Source of the DNA: JBBSUX01 sp038234045
GTDB taxonomy: Bacteria > Pseudomonadota > Gammaproteobacteria > Burkholderiales > Burkholderiaceae_C
Assembly: GCA_038234045.1 (NCBI GenBank)
Contig: JBBSUX010000150.1
Location: 1-8,682, forward strand
Direction of reading: 5' to 3'
DNA: 8,682 bases
The translations under genes were made by a program, and so were the position numbers. The notes under the pieces are model-generated. The model did no database searches, was not told the DNA's origin, and worked only from the letters and a program-made list of their open reading frames with translations. The stretch's first letter is position 1; each line of letters begins with the position of its first letter. Positions 1-8,400 of the stretch are shown one piece after another.

Positions 1-1
1 C

Positions 2-226
2 ACGCCCTTCTTCAACAACTACCGTCCGCAGTTCTACTTCCGTACCACCGACGTCACTGGCGCCATCGAGCTGCCGACCGACAAGGAAATGGTCATGCCG
101 GGCGACAACGTGTCGATCACTGTCAAGTTGATCAACCCGATCGCCATGGAAGAAGGTCTGCGCTTTGCTATCCGCGAGGGCGGCCGTACGGTCGGCTCGG
201 GCGTGGTCGCAAAAATCATCGCGTAA
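2..226 (+). CDS. tuf: Elongation factor Tu, C-terminal part (partial, 5' end outside window)
   Basis: EF-Tu is the GTPase that delivers aminoacyl-tRNA to the ribosomal A site. Only the last 74 codons are present, starting mid-gene at the window edge and ending in TAA (224-226). The translation contains the conserved domain 3 stretches FRTTDVTGAIELP, MVMPGDNV, IREGGRTVGSGVV and the typical end AKIIA, so the C-terminus is intact. The GTP-binding domain lies outside the window. The tRNA-Trp gene begins only 14 bases after the stop with no strong GC-rich terminator between, so tuf and the tRNA may share a transcript. Identification is secure. Whether this is tufA or tufB cannot be told from the fragment, though a tuf copy beside trpT and secE is the one usually called tufB. 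Confidence 0.97.
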   Translation, partial: TPFFNNYRPQFYFRTTDVTGAIELPTDKEMVMPGDNVSITVKLINPIAMEEGLRFAIREGGRTVGSGVVAKIIA

Positions 227-233
227 TTTTTGC
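209..233 (+). other. AT-rich hairpin overlapping the tuf stop codon
   Basis: GCAAAAAT (209-216) and ATTTTTGC (226-233) are perfect 8-base complements around a 9-base loop that contains most of the TAA stop. It resembles a weak terminator but the stem is almost all A:T, so it is unlikely to stop polymerase by itself. It could equally be chance, since AAAAATC and TTTTTGC are short A/T runs. Confidence 0.35.
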
Positions 234-240
234 TTGCCGG

Positions 241-316
241 AGGGGTATAGCTCAATTGGCAGAGCGTCGGTCTCCAAAACCGAAGGTTGTAGGTTCGATT
301 CCTACTGCCCCTGCCA
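241..316 (+). tRNA. trpT: tRNA-Trp (anticodon CCA)
   Basis: A complete cloverleaf can be drawn by hand. The acceptor stem pairs 241-247 with 306-312 (one G:U), the D stem pairs GCTC 250-253 with GAGC 262-265, the anticodon stem pairs TCGGT 267-271 with ACCGA 279-283 around loop CTCCAAA, and the T stem pairs GTAGG 289-293 with CCTAC 301-305 around loop TTCGATT. The anticodon is CCA at 274-276, which reads UGG (Trp). The discriminator is G313 and the 3' CCA (314-316) is encoded. The gene sits between tuf and secE, the usual place in Betaproteobacteria, and is probably cut out of a longer precursor by RNase P and 3' nucleases. Confidence 0.97.
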
Positions 317-333
317 CTTGAATGTGGCGTCCC

Positions 334-358
334 AAGCCCGTCAATGTTTGACGGGCTT
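334..358 (+). terminator. Strong hairpin downstream of tRNA-Trp, terminator-like
   Basis: AAGCCCGTCAA (334-344) pairs perfectly with TTGACGGGCTT (348-358), an 11-bp stem with a 3-base loop. No long T run follows (TTCTGCGTC), so it is a weak or partial intrinsic terminator, a tRNA 3'-end processing boundary, or a barrier to exonucleases. It separates tuf-trpT from secE-nusG. Confidence 0.6.
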
Positions 359-359
359 C

Positions 360-378
360 TGCGTCTTTCGGCGACGCA
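360..378 (+). other. Second small hairpin upstream of secE
   Basis: TGCGTC (360-365) pairs with GACGCA (373-378) around a 7-base loop, immediately after the stronger hairpin at 334-358. With it, it forms a tandem structure in the trpT-secE gap. Function is unknown. It could be part of the same termination or processing region. Confidence 0.4.
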
Positions 379-406
379 AATATCGGATTCAGGAAAACCC
401 AGCTTC

Positions 407-790
407 ATGGCGACTACACAAGTTGAAAATGTCAGCACCGGCGCTGACAAGGCCAAGCTCGCCGCGACCGTGGTTTTTGCGGTTGGGGCGATCGTCGCGT
501 TTTATCTGCTCGCGCGTCAGGGCCCGCTCGTTCAATGGGCCGCACTGCTTGTGTGCCTCGCGCTGGCGGCCGTGGTCTTTTTTACGTCAGAGTCCGGTAA
601 GCGGCTGATCGGCTTTGGCCAGGATTCCTGGCGCGAAATGAAGAAGGTCGTGTGGCCAACCCGCAAGGAAGCGATTCAGGTCACCACGTATGTTTTTGGT
701 TTCGTTGTCCTCATGGCGCTGTTCCTGTGGCTGACAGACAAAACCCTGGAATGGTTCTTTTATGACCTGATTCTGGGTTGGAGAAAATAA
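407..790 (+). CDS. secE: Preprotein translocase subunit SecE
   Basis: SecE is the small inner-membrane subunit that clamps SecY in the SecYEG protein-export channel. The 127-residue protein has three hydrophobic segments at about residues 18-36, 41-60 and 93-110, like the three-helix proteobacterial form. The family signature lies at about 75-85 (WREMKKVVWPT), in the amphipathic helix on the cytoplasmic side. The ATG at 407 is chosen because MATTQ is a natural N-terminus and AGGA lies at 391-394. The open frame extends back to about 344, but that part runs into the hairpin region and does not look like SecE. The spacing of AGGA to the start is rather long (12 bases), so the ribosome site is weak. 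The stop TAA shares its last A with the nusG start, which suggests coupled translation. Confidence 0.95.
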   Translation: MATTQVENVSTGADKAKLAATVVFAVGAIVAFYLLARQGPLVQWAALLVCLALAAVVFFTSESGKRLIGFGQDSWREMKKVVWPTRKEAIQVTTYVFGFVVLMALFLWLTDKTLEWFFYDLILGWRK

Positions 791-1395
791 TGTCGGACAC
801 AGACGCAATCGTTCAGGCCGTCAGTGGCGGCGACACTCCGGCCGCCTCGGCTGCTGTCAATCCTGATATGCAGTGGTATATCGTCCATGCCTATTCGGGC
901 ATGGAGAAAGCTGTAGAGCGCAACATCGCAGAGCGCATTGCGCGGGCCAGCATGCAAGCCAAGTTTGGCCGCGTTCTGGTTCCGACCGAAGAAGTCGTGG
1001 AGATCAAAAACGGCCAGCGCAAGACGACCGAGCGTCGCCTGTTTCCTGGCTACGTCTTTGTCGAGATGGTGATGGATGACGAATCCTGGCACTTGGTAAA
1101 ACACACCAACAAGGTGACCGGGTTTGTGGGTGGTGCAAAAAATCGACCTGCCCCCATCTCCGAAGAGGAAGTGCAGAAGATCGTCAGCCAGATGCAGGAA
1201 GGCACCGAGAAACCGCGGCACAAGGTGGAATTTATCGTGGGCGAATATGTCCGCGTCAAAGAAGGTCCGTTCACCGATTTCAACGGATCGGTGGAAGAGG
1301 TCAACTACGAAAAGAGCAAGGTCCGTGTATCGGTGACGATCTTCGGTCGAGCGACGCCAGTGGAGCTCGAATTCGCTCAGGTCGAGAAAACCTGA
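790..1395 (+). CDS. nusG: Transcription termination/antitermination factor NusG
   Basis: NusG binds the RNA polymerase clamp to raise elongation rate, and links polymerase to Rho or to the ribosome (through S10). The 201-residue protein has a low-complexity N-terminal tail of about 27 residues, then the NGN domain from WYIVHAYSG (29-37) through the signature RRLFPGYVFVEM (82-93), and a C-terminal KOW domain from about residue 149 (VGEYVRVKEGPF, then FNGSVEEV). The E. coli protein is about 20 residues shorter, the difference being the N-terminal tail. The start at 790 forms TAATG with the secE stop and has GGAG at 780-783, six bases upstream and inside the secE coding region. A TTG at 778 in the same frame is less likely because it precedes that ribosome site. 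Confidence 0.96.
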   Translation: MSDTDAIVQAVSGGDTPAASAAVNPDMQWYIVHAYSGMEKAVERNIAERIARASMQAKFGRVLVPTEEVVEIKNGQRKTTERRLFPGYVFVEMVMDDESWHLVKHTNKVTGFVGGAKNRPAPISEEEVQKIVSQMQEGTEKPRHKVEFIVGEYVRVKEGPFTDFNGSVEEVNYEKSKVRVSVTIFGRATPVELEFAQVEKT

Positions 1396-1429
1396 GTGCG
1401 TTGTGCGGTAAGGCTTGTGCCGTCGCACT
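1395..1429 (+). other. Imperfect hairpin just after nusG
   Basis: AGTGCG (1395-1400, beginning on the last base of the nusG stop) pairs with CGCACT (1424-1429), with a possible inner CGG/CCG pairing (1406-1408 with 1420-1422). There is no T run after it, so it is not a convincing intrinsic terminator. nusG and rplK are probably joined by readthrough. Confidence 0.35.
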
Positions 1430-1440
1430 CTACAAATACC

Positions 1441-1469
1441 AGCTTGCGCTTTTTGACTCGGCGCAAGTT
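1441..1469 (+). promoter_or_regulatory. Hairpin in the rplK-rplA leader
   Basis: AGCTTGCGC (1441-1449) pairs with GCGCAAGTT (1461-1469), nine pairs with one G:U, around an 11-base loop containing five T residues. It lies in the 150-base nusG-rplK gap, where related bacteria carry the L11-operon promoter and the mRNA site through which L1 represses rplK-rplA. The hairpin is seen directly. Assigning it to L1 control is inference, and the L1-binding motif itself was not pinpointed. GC-rich self-complementary stretches follow at 1489-1520. Confidence 0.4.
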
Positions 1470-1545
1470 ACTTCTCCCAGAGTCTTGACCCCGGGGAGCC
1501 GGGCGCCCTTCCAGGTGCTGGCGTTACTACCCGCAAGGAAACTAT

Positions 1546-1977
1546 ATGGCAAAGAAAATCGTCGGTTTTGTCAAGCTGCAAGTCCCAGCTGGCAAAGCCA
1601 ATCCGTCGCCCCCGATCGGCCCTGCGCTCGGTCAGCGTGGCCTCAACATCATGGAGTTCTGCAAGGCTTTCAATGCCCAGACTCAAGGTGTAGAGCCCGG
1701 TCTGCCGTTGCCCGTGGTGATTACGGCTTTCGCCGACAAGAGCTTCACCTTCATCATCAAGACGCCCCCGGCGACTACCTTGATCAAGAAGGCCATCAAG
1801 CTCGACAAGGGTTCCGCTACTGCTCTGACCAACAAGGTTGGCAAGATCACGCGCGCACAGCTCGAAGAGATCGCAAAGACCAAGATGAAGGACATGAACG
1901 CGGCGAGTATCGACGCCGCAGTTCGTACCCTCGCTGGCTCGGCCCGCTCGATGGGCGTGAATGTGGAGGGCGTATAA
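1546..1977 (+). CDS. rplK: 50S ribosomal protein L11
   Basis: L11 binds the GTPase-associated region of 23S rRNA at the stalk base, contacts elongation factors and is needed for RelA-dependent stringent signalling. The 143 residues match the usual length (142 in E. coli). The N-terminal domain shows the proline-rich segment PSPPIGPALGQRG (about 20-32), the region linked to thiostrepton action. The C-terminal RNA-binding domain carries KITRAQLEEIA and the end signature RTLAGSARSMGV. The ATG at 1546 has AAGGA at 1535-1539, six bases upstream. The TAA stop directly abuts the rplA ATG, so the two are translated as a pair, and this pair is the known target of L1 feedback control. Confidence 0.97.
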   Translation: MAKKIVGFVKLQVPAGKANPSPPIGPALGQRGLNIMEFCKAFNAQTQGVEPGLPLPVVITAFADKSFTFIIKTPPATTLIKKAIKLDKGSATALTNKVGKITRAQLEEIAKTKMKDMNAASIDAAVRTLAGSARSMGVNVEGV

Positions 1978-2673
1978 ATGACCAAATTGACAAAAAAGCA
2001 GAAGGCTTATGAAGGCAAGGTCGAAAGTACCCGTCTCTATGCGCTTTCCGACGCTCTCGCGCTGGTAAAAGAAGCCGCTACCGCCAAGTTTGACGAGTCC
2101 GTCGACGTTGCAGTGCAACTCGGTATCGATGCGAAAAAGTCGGACCAGGTCGTGCGCGGAGCCGTGGTGCTCCCAAATGGTACCGGTAAAACCAAGCGCG
2201 TCGCGGTTTTCGCTCAGGGTGCCAAGGCGGATGAAGCCAAGGCAGCCGGTGCCGACATTGTGGGCATGGATGATCTTGCCGCCATGGTCAAGGCGGGCAA
2301 TATGCCTTTTGACATCGTCATCGCTGCTCCTGATGCAATGCGCGTGGTCGGTACCCTCGGTCAAATTCTGGGCCCACGCGGTCTGATGCCGAATCCCAAA
2401 GTCGGTACTGTTACACCTGACGTCGCAACCGCGGTGAAGAACGCGAAGGCTGGCCAGGTTCAGTACCGGGTAGACAAGGCCGGCATCGTGCACAGCACGA
2501 TCGGTCGTCGCTCGTTCGACAGCGACAAGCTGCAAGGCAACCTCGTTGCCCTGATCGATGCGTTGAACAAGTCGAAGCCAGCGAGCAGCAAAGGTGTCTA
2601 CCTGCGCAAGATCGCGGTTTCCTCGACCATGGGTGTAGGCGTCCGCGTCGACACGCAAACCGTCAGCATCTGA
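1978..2673 (+). CDS. rplA: 50S ribosomal protein L1
   Basis: L1 forms the mobile stalk at the ribosomal E site and helps eject deacylated tRNA. It also represses its own operon by binding the rplK leader mRNA in characterised bacteria. The 231 residues are the normal length. The family signature ILGPRGLMPNPKVGTVT lies at residues 130-146, and the C-terminus has the conserved STMGVGVRV. The start ATG immediately follows the rplK stop (TAAATG) and its ribosome site GGAGGG (1965-1970) lies inside the end of rplK, a layout that favours translational coupling and equal output of L11 and L1. A 232-base structured leader for rplJ follows. Confidence 0.97.
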   Translation: MTKLTKKQKAYEGKVESTRLYALSDALALVKEAATAKFDESVDVAVQLGIDAKKSDQVVRGAVVLPNGTGKTKRVAVFAQGAKADEAKAAGADIVGMDDLAAMVKAGNMPFDIVIAAPDAMRVVGTLGQILGPRGLMPNPKVGTVTPDVATAVKNAKAGQVQYRVDKAGIVHSTIGRRSFDSDKLQGNLVALIDALNKSKPASSKGVYLRKIAVSSTMGVGVRVDTQTVSI

Positions 2674-2686
2674 AGACGGACAAATT

Positions 2687-2708
2687 CGGACGGCGTCAAA
2701 ATCGTCCG
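2687..2708 (+). other. Small hairpin after rplA
   Basis: CGGACG (2687-2692) pairs with CGTCCG (2703-2708), extended inward by a possible G:U (2693-2702). It lies 14 bases after the rplA stop. No T run follows, so it is not a clear terminator. It may belong to the L10 leader or stabilise the rplA 3' end. Confidence 0.35.
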
Positions 2709-2718
2709 GTGGTGGGTC

Positions 2719-2822
2719 GCGGGATCAGTCTAACAGCTGGTGCCGGGAGCCATCCAAGACCGCTGGTATGCAGAACGGCTGCATTTAATCGCAATGTCGA
2801 CCAGCGCAGATGGCGATCCCGC
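2719..2822 (+). promoter_or_regulatory. Probable L10 (rplJ) mRNA leader, nested stem structure
   Basis: GCGGGATC (2719-2726) pairs perfectly with GATCCCGC (2815-2822) across 88 bases. Inside, CGCTGGT (2761-2767) pairs with ACCAGCG (2800-2806), and inside that ATGCAG (2768-2773) pairs with CTGCAT (2779-2784) around AACGG. Nested perfect complements of this kind are strong evidence for a folded RNA. In E. coli the L10-L7/L12 complex represses rplJ-rplL by binding a leader in this same gap, so an L10 autoregulatory element is the natural reading. The exact L10-binding kink was not identified. No convincing promoter boxes were found in the gap. Confidence 0.65.
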
Positions 2823-2865
2823 TGCAGTGGAAATTTCCTCGACAGTTGGTCGCTGCAATGAAGGC

Positions 2866-2892
2866 GTGCCCAGGAATCTCCCGGGCACTTTT
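2866..2892 (+). promoter_or_regulatory. Hairpin plus TTTT just upstream of the rplJ ribosome site
   Basis: GTGCCC (2866-2871) pairs with GGGCAC (2883-2888), followed by TTTT and then the ribosome site AAGGAG (2894-2899). The form is terminator-like but the T run is short. Its position right against the ribosome site suggests a role in attenuation or in opening and closing access for rplJ translation as part of the L10 leader. Confidence 0.5.
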
Positions 2893-2905
2893 GAAGGAGT
2901 AGACC

Positions 2906-3439
2906 TTGAGTCTTAATCGCAGTGAGAAGGAAGCGGTCATTGGTGATGTGACCGGACTCGCCGCTAAAGCTCAAACGCTCGTGATCGCGGAGTACCGTGG
3001 CATCACGGTGGCGGACATGACGAAATTGCGCAATGACGCGCGCAGCAAGGGCGTGACCCTGAGTGTTCTGAAAAACACTCTGGCCCGCCGTGCTGTCGCC
3101 GGAAGCGCTTTCGACGTGCTCGCAGACCAGATGACCGGTCCCCTGATCTATGGCTTCTCTGAAGACGCTGTGGCTGCTGCGAAAGTGGTGGCTGATTTCG
3201 CGAAGACCAATGACAAGTTGGTGATTCGCGCAGGCGTATTCGGTGGCAAAGCCCTGGATGTGAACGGCGTTAAGCAACTGGCCAGCATTCCTACGAAGGA
3301 AGTCCTGCTGGCCCAGCTGCTGGGCTTGATGCAATCCCCCATTTCGCGGACGGCACGTGTGCTGGCTGCGTTGGCGACCCAGCGTGGCGATGGCGCGGAG
3401 GCACCGGCAGCAGAGCCGGAAGCCGCTGCGGCAGCGTGA
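2906..3439 (+). CDS. rplJ: 50S ribosomal protein L10 (TTG start)
   Basis: L10 anchors L7/L12 dimers to the ribosomal stalk and, with them, represses its own mRNA in E. coli. The 177-residue protein shows the family features AKAQTLVIAEYRGITV (about 20-35) and LKNTLARRAV (about 55-64), and a C-terminal helix for L7/L12 binding (about 133-160) followed by an Ala/Glu-rich tail. The start must be TTG at 2906. It is preceded by an in-frame TAG at 2900, a strong ribosome site AAGGAG lies six bases upstream, and the encoded SLNRSEKEA is the expected N-terminus. The next candidate (GTG in the VTGL region) would delete conserved residues. A TTG start lowers initiation and fits a gene under translational feedback. 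rplL follows after 25 bases. Confidence 0.95.
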   Translation: MSLNRSEKEAVIGDVTGLAAKAQTLVIAEYRGITVADMTKLRNDARSKGVTLSVLKNTLARRAVAGSAFDVLADQMTGPLIYGFSEDAVAAAKVVADFAKTNDKLVIRAGVFGGKALDVNGVKQLASIPTKEVLLAQLLGLMQSPISRTARVLAALATQRGDGAEAPAAEPEAAAAA

Positions 3440-3464
3440 ACCAAACTTGTAAGTAGGAAATCAA

Positions 3465-3839
3465 ATGGCATTCGATAAAGACGCATTTTTGACCACGCTT
3501 GACAGCATGACGGTCATGGAGCTCAACGACCTGGTGAAAGCCATCGAAGAGAAATTTGGCGTAAGCGCTGCGGCCATGTCCGCACCTGCTGCCGGCGGCG
3601 GTGGCGCTGCTGCAGTCGCTGAAGAGCAGACGGAATTCAACGTCGTTCTGCTTGAAGCCGGCGCGAACAAAGTGCAGGTCATCAAGGCTGTGCGCGAAAT
3701 CACCGGTCTGGGCTTGAAAGAAGCCAAGGACATGGTTGACGGCGCACCGAAGAACATCAAGGAAGCCGTCTCCAAGGCTGATGCTGATGCAGCCAAGAAG
3801 AAGCTCGAGGACGCTGGCGCCAAGGTCGAACTCAAGTAA
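3465..3839 (+). CDS. rplL: 50S ribosomal protein L7/L12
   Basis: L7/L12 is the multi-copy stalk protein that recruits and stimulates translation GTPases. At 124 residues it is normal length. The N-terminal dimerisation and L10-binding domain spans about 1-35, the flexible hinge is the Ala/Gly-rich segment about 36-53, and the C-terminal factor-binding domain (56-124) contains the conserved KVQVIKAVREITGLGL (69-84) and KEAKDMVD. ATG at 3465 has AGGA at 3455-3458, six bases upstream. L7/L12 is needed in several copies per ribosome, so it is made in excess over L10. The terminator-like hairpin right after its stop then reduces transcription into rpoB. Confidence 0.97.
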   Translation: MAFDKDAFLTTLDSMTVMELNDLVKAIEEKFGVSAAAMSAPAAGGGGAAAVAEEQTEFNVVLLEAGANKVQVIKAVREITGLGLKEAKDMVDGAPKNIKEAVSKADADAAKKKLEDAGAKVELK

Positions 3840-3854
3840 ACCTGCCTGCGGCCG

Positions 3855-3887
3855 AGGCTGGGGTGTCCGAAAGGCCCCCAGCCTTTT
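3855..3887 (+). terminator. rplL-rpoB attenuator (partial intrinsic terminator)
   Basis: AGGCTGGGG (3855-3863) pairs perfectly with CCCCAGCCT (3876-3884) around a 12-base loop, with TTTT at 3884-3887. It starts 16 bases after the rplL stop. The stem is strong but the T run is short, which suits partial termination. In E. coli a leaky terminator in the same place lets only a fraction of polymerases continue into rpoB-rpoC. By analogy, this sets the ribosomal protein to RNA polymerase ratio. Confidence 0.8.
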
Positions 3888-3927
3888 GCCGCTTGTGTTC
3901 AGCGCAAACAGGCGTTGACGATTCTGA

Positions 3928-3976
3928 AGAGAACACCAGCAAATCGCCGTGACATGACGATTTGCTAGTGTCTTCT
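3928..3976 (+). other. Long imperfect stem, candidate RNase III processing site
   Basis: The arms 3928-3946 and 3958-3976 can pair over 19 positions around an 11-base loop. Nine inner pairs are perfect (AGCAAATCG with CGATTTGCT). Outside them are a C·A mismatch (3937/3967), four pairs, an A·C mismatch (3932/3972), a G:U and three more pairs. Such an extended, interrupted duplex between rplL and rpoB matches the place where E. coli mRNA is cut by RNase III. The structure is seen directly, the cleavage is inference. Confidence 0.55.
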
Positions 3977-4007
3977 GACCCCGACAGAAGAAGATGCCTT
4001 GGTCCGG

Positions 4008-4083
4008 GCGATGTGCAATGCATCGCTGTCCGCCATGGTTGGTAGTGGCCAACCACCAAGCCCGCCGATTTCGCTCCGGTGGG
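4008..4083 (+). other. Three consecutive hairpins in the rpoB 5' leader
   Basis: GCGATG (4008-4013) pairs with CATCGC (4021-4026). TGGTTGG (4036-4042) pairs with CCAACCA (4049-4055). CCCGCCG (4061-4067) pairs with CGGTGGG (4077-4083) with one G:U. They fill the stretch between the candidate RNase III stem and the rpoB ribosome site. Each alone is modest, but together they suggest a folded leader that could influence rpoB translation or mRNA stability. No promoter was recognised here. Confidence 0.4.
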
Positions 4084-4122
4084 TCAGTCGTCGAAGGACT
4101 CACGTCTTTTCCCGGAGATTTC

Positions 4123-8235
<4,113 letters not shown>

Positions 8236-8292
8236 GGCATGGCTGACGAACAAGCCTTGGATGCTGCGGGAAAGACAAGCCCGAGACCTTGC

Positions 8293-8328
8293 GGGACAGA
8301 CCAAGAGCGAAGCTACTTGCTCTGTCCT
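8293..8328 (+). other. Long hairpin in the rpoB-rpoC gap
   Basis: GGACAGA (8294-8300) pairs with TCTGTCC (8321-8327). After a C·C mismatch CAAG (8302-8305) pairs with CTTG (8316-8319), and AGC/GCT (8306-8308 with 8312-8314) can close a GAA loop with one bulged A. An outer G:U (8293/8328) is possible. That is about 14-15 pairs in 36 bases. No T run follows, so it is not an intrinsic terminator. A processing site or stability element between the two polymerase-subunit genes is the likely role. Confidence 0.55.
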
Positions 8329-8387
8329 CAACTGATCAGAGGCCCCCGCTCCCATCCCTCAGATGTCTTCGTTCTCAAGATTTAATT

Positions 8388-8392
8388 AAGGA
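8388..8392 (+). promoter_or_regulatory. rpoC ribosome binding site
   Basis: AAGGA lies eight bases upstream of the ATG at 8401, good spacing, and fixes that ATG as the natural rpoC start despite the stop codon 14 codons later. The ATG at 8393 is too close to this site to use it. Confidence 0.8.
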
Positions 8393-8400
8393 ATGAGTCA

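Noticed and set aside
1453..1490. TTGACT (1453-1458) and TTGACC (1485-1490) as -35 boxes before rplK
   Set aside because: Neither has a TATAAT-like box at a proper distance. A promoter may exist but is not supported by sequence alone.
1468..2658. 396-codon open frame on the minus strand opposite rplK-rplA
   Set aside because: It is antisense to two clear ribosomal protein genes, shows no family features and is explained by codon bias.
2829..2838. GGAAATTTCC palindrome in the L10 leader
   Set aside because: It is a ten-base palindrome with no loop, no known operator match and no repeat elsewhere in the window.
3915..3943. Possible promoter with -35 TTGACG (3915-3920) upstream of rpoB
   Set aside because: No acceptable -10 hexamer lies 16-18 bases downstream (the sequence there is around AGCAAA), and the region is better explained by the long stem.
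3994..4122. 43-codon N-terminal extension of rpoB
   Set aside because: The encoded residues do not resemble RpoB, they overlap leader hairpins, and MAYSFTERKR with a ribosome site at 4114-4118 is the standard start.
8239..8385. 48-codon ORF in the rpoB-rpoC gap (begins MADEQALDAAG)
   Set aside because: It has no properly spaced ribosome site (AGGG is one base from the ATG), no recognisable features, and contains the long hairpin. It is discussed only as the predicted readthrough tail of rpoB.
8382..8389. TTAATTAA palindrome before rpoC
   Set aside because: It is an A/T-rich stretch next to the ribosome site. It is rare in GC-rich DNA but has no evident role.
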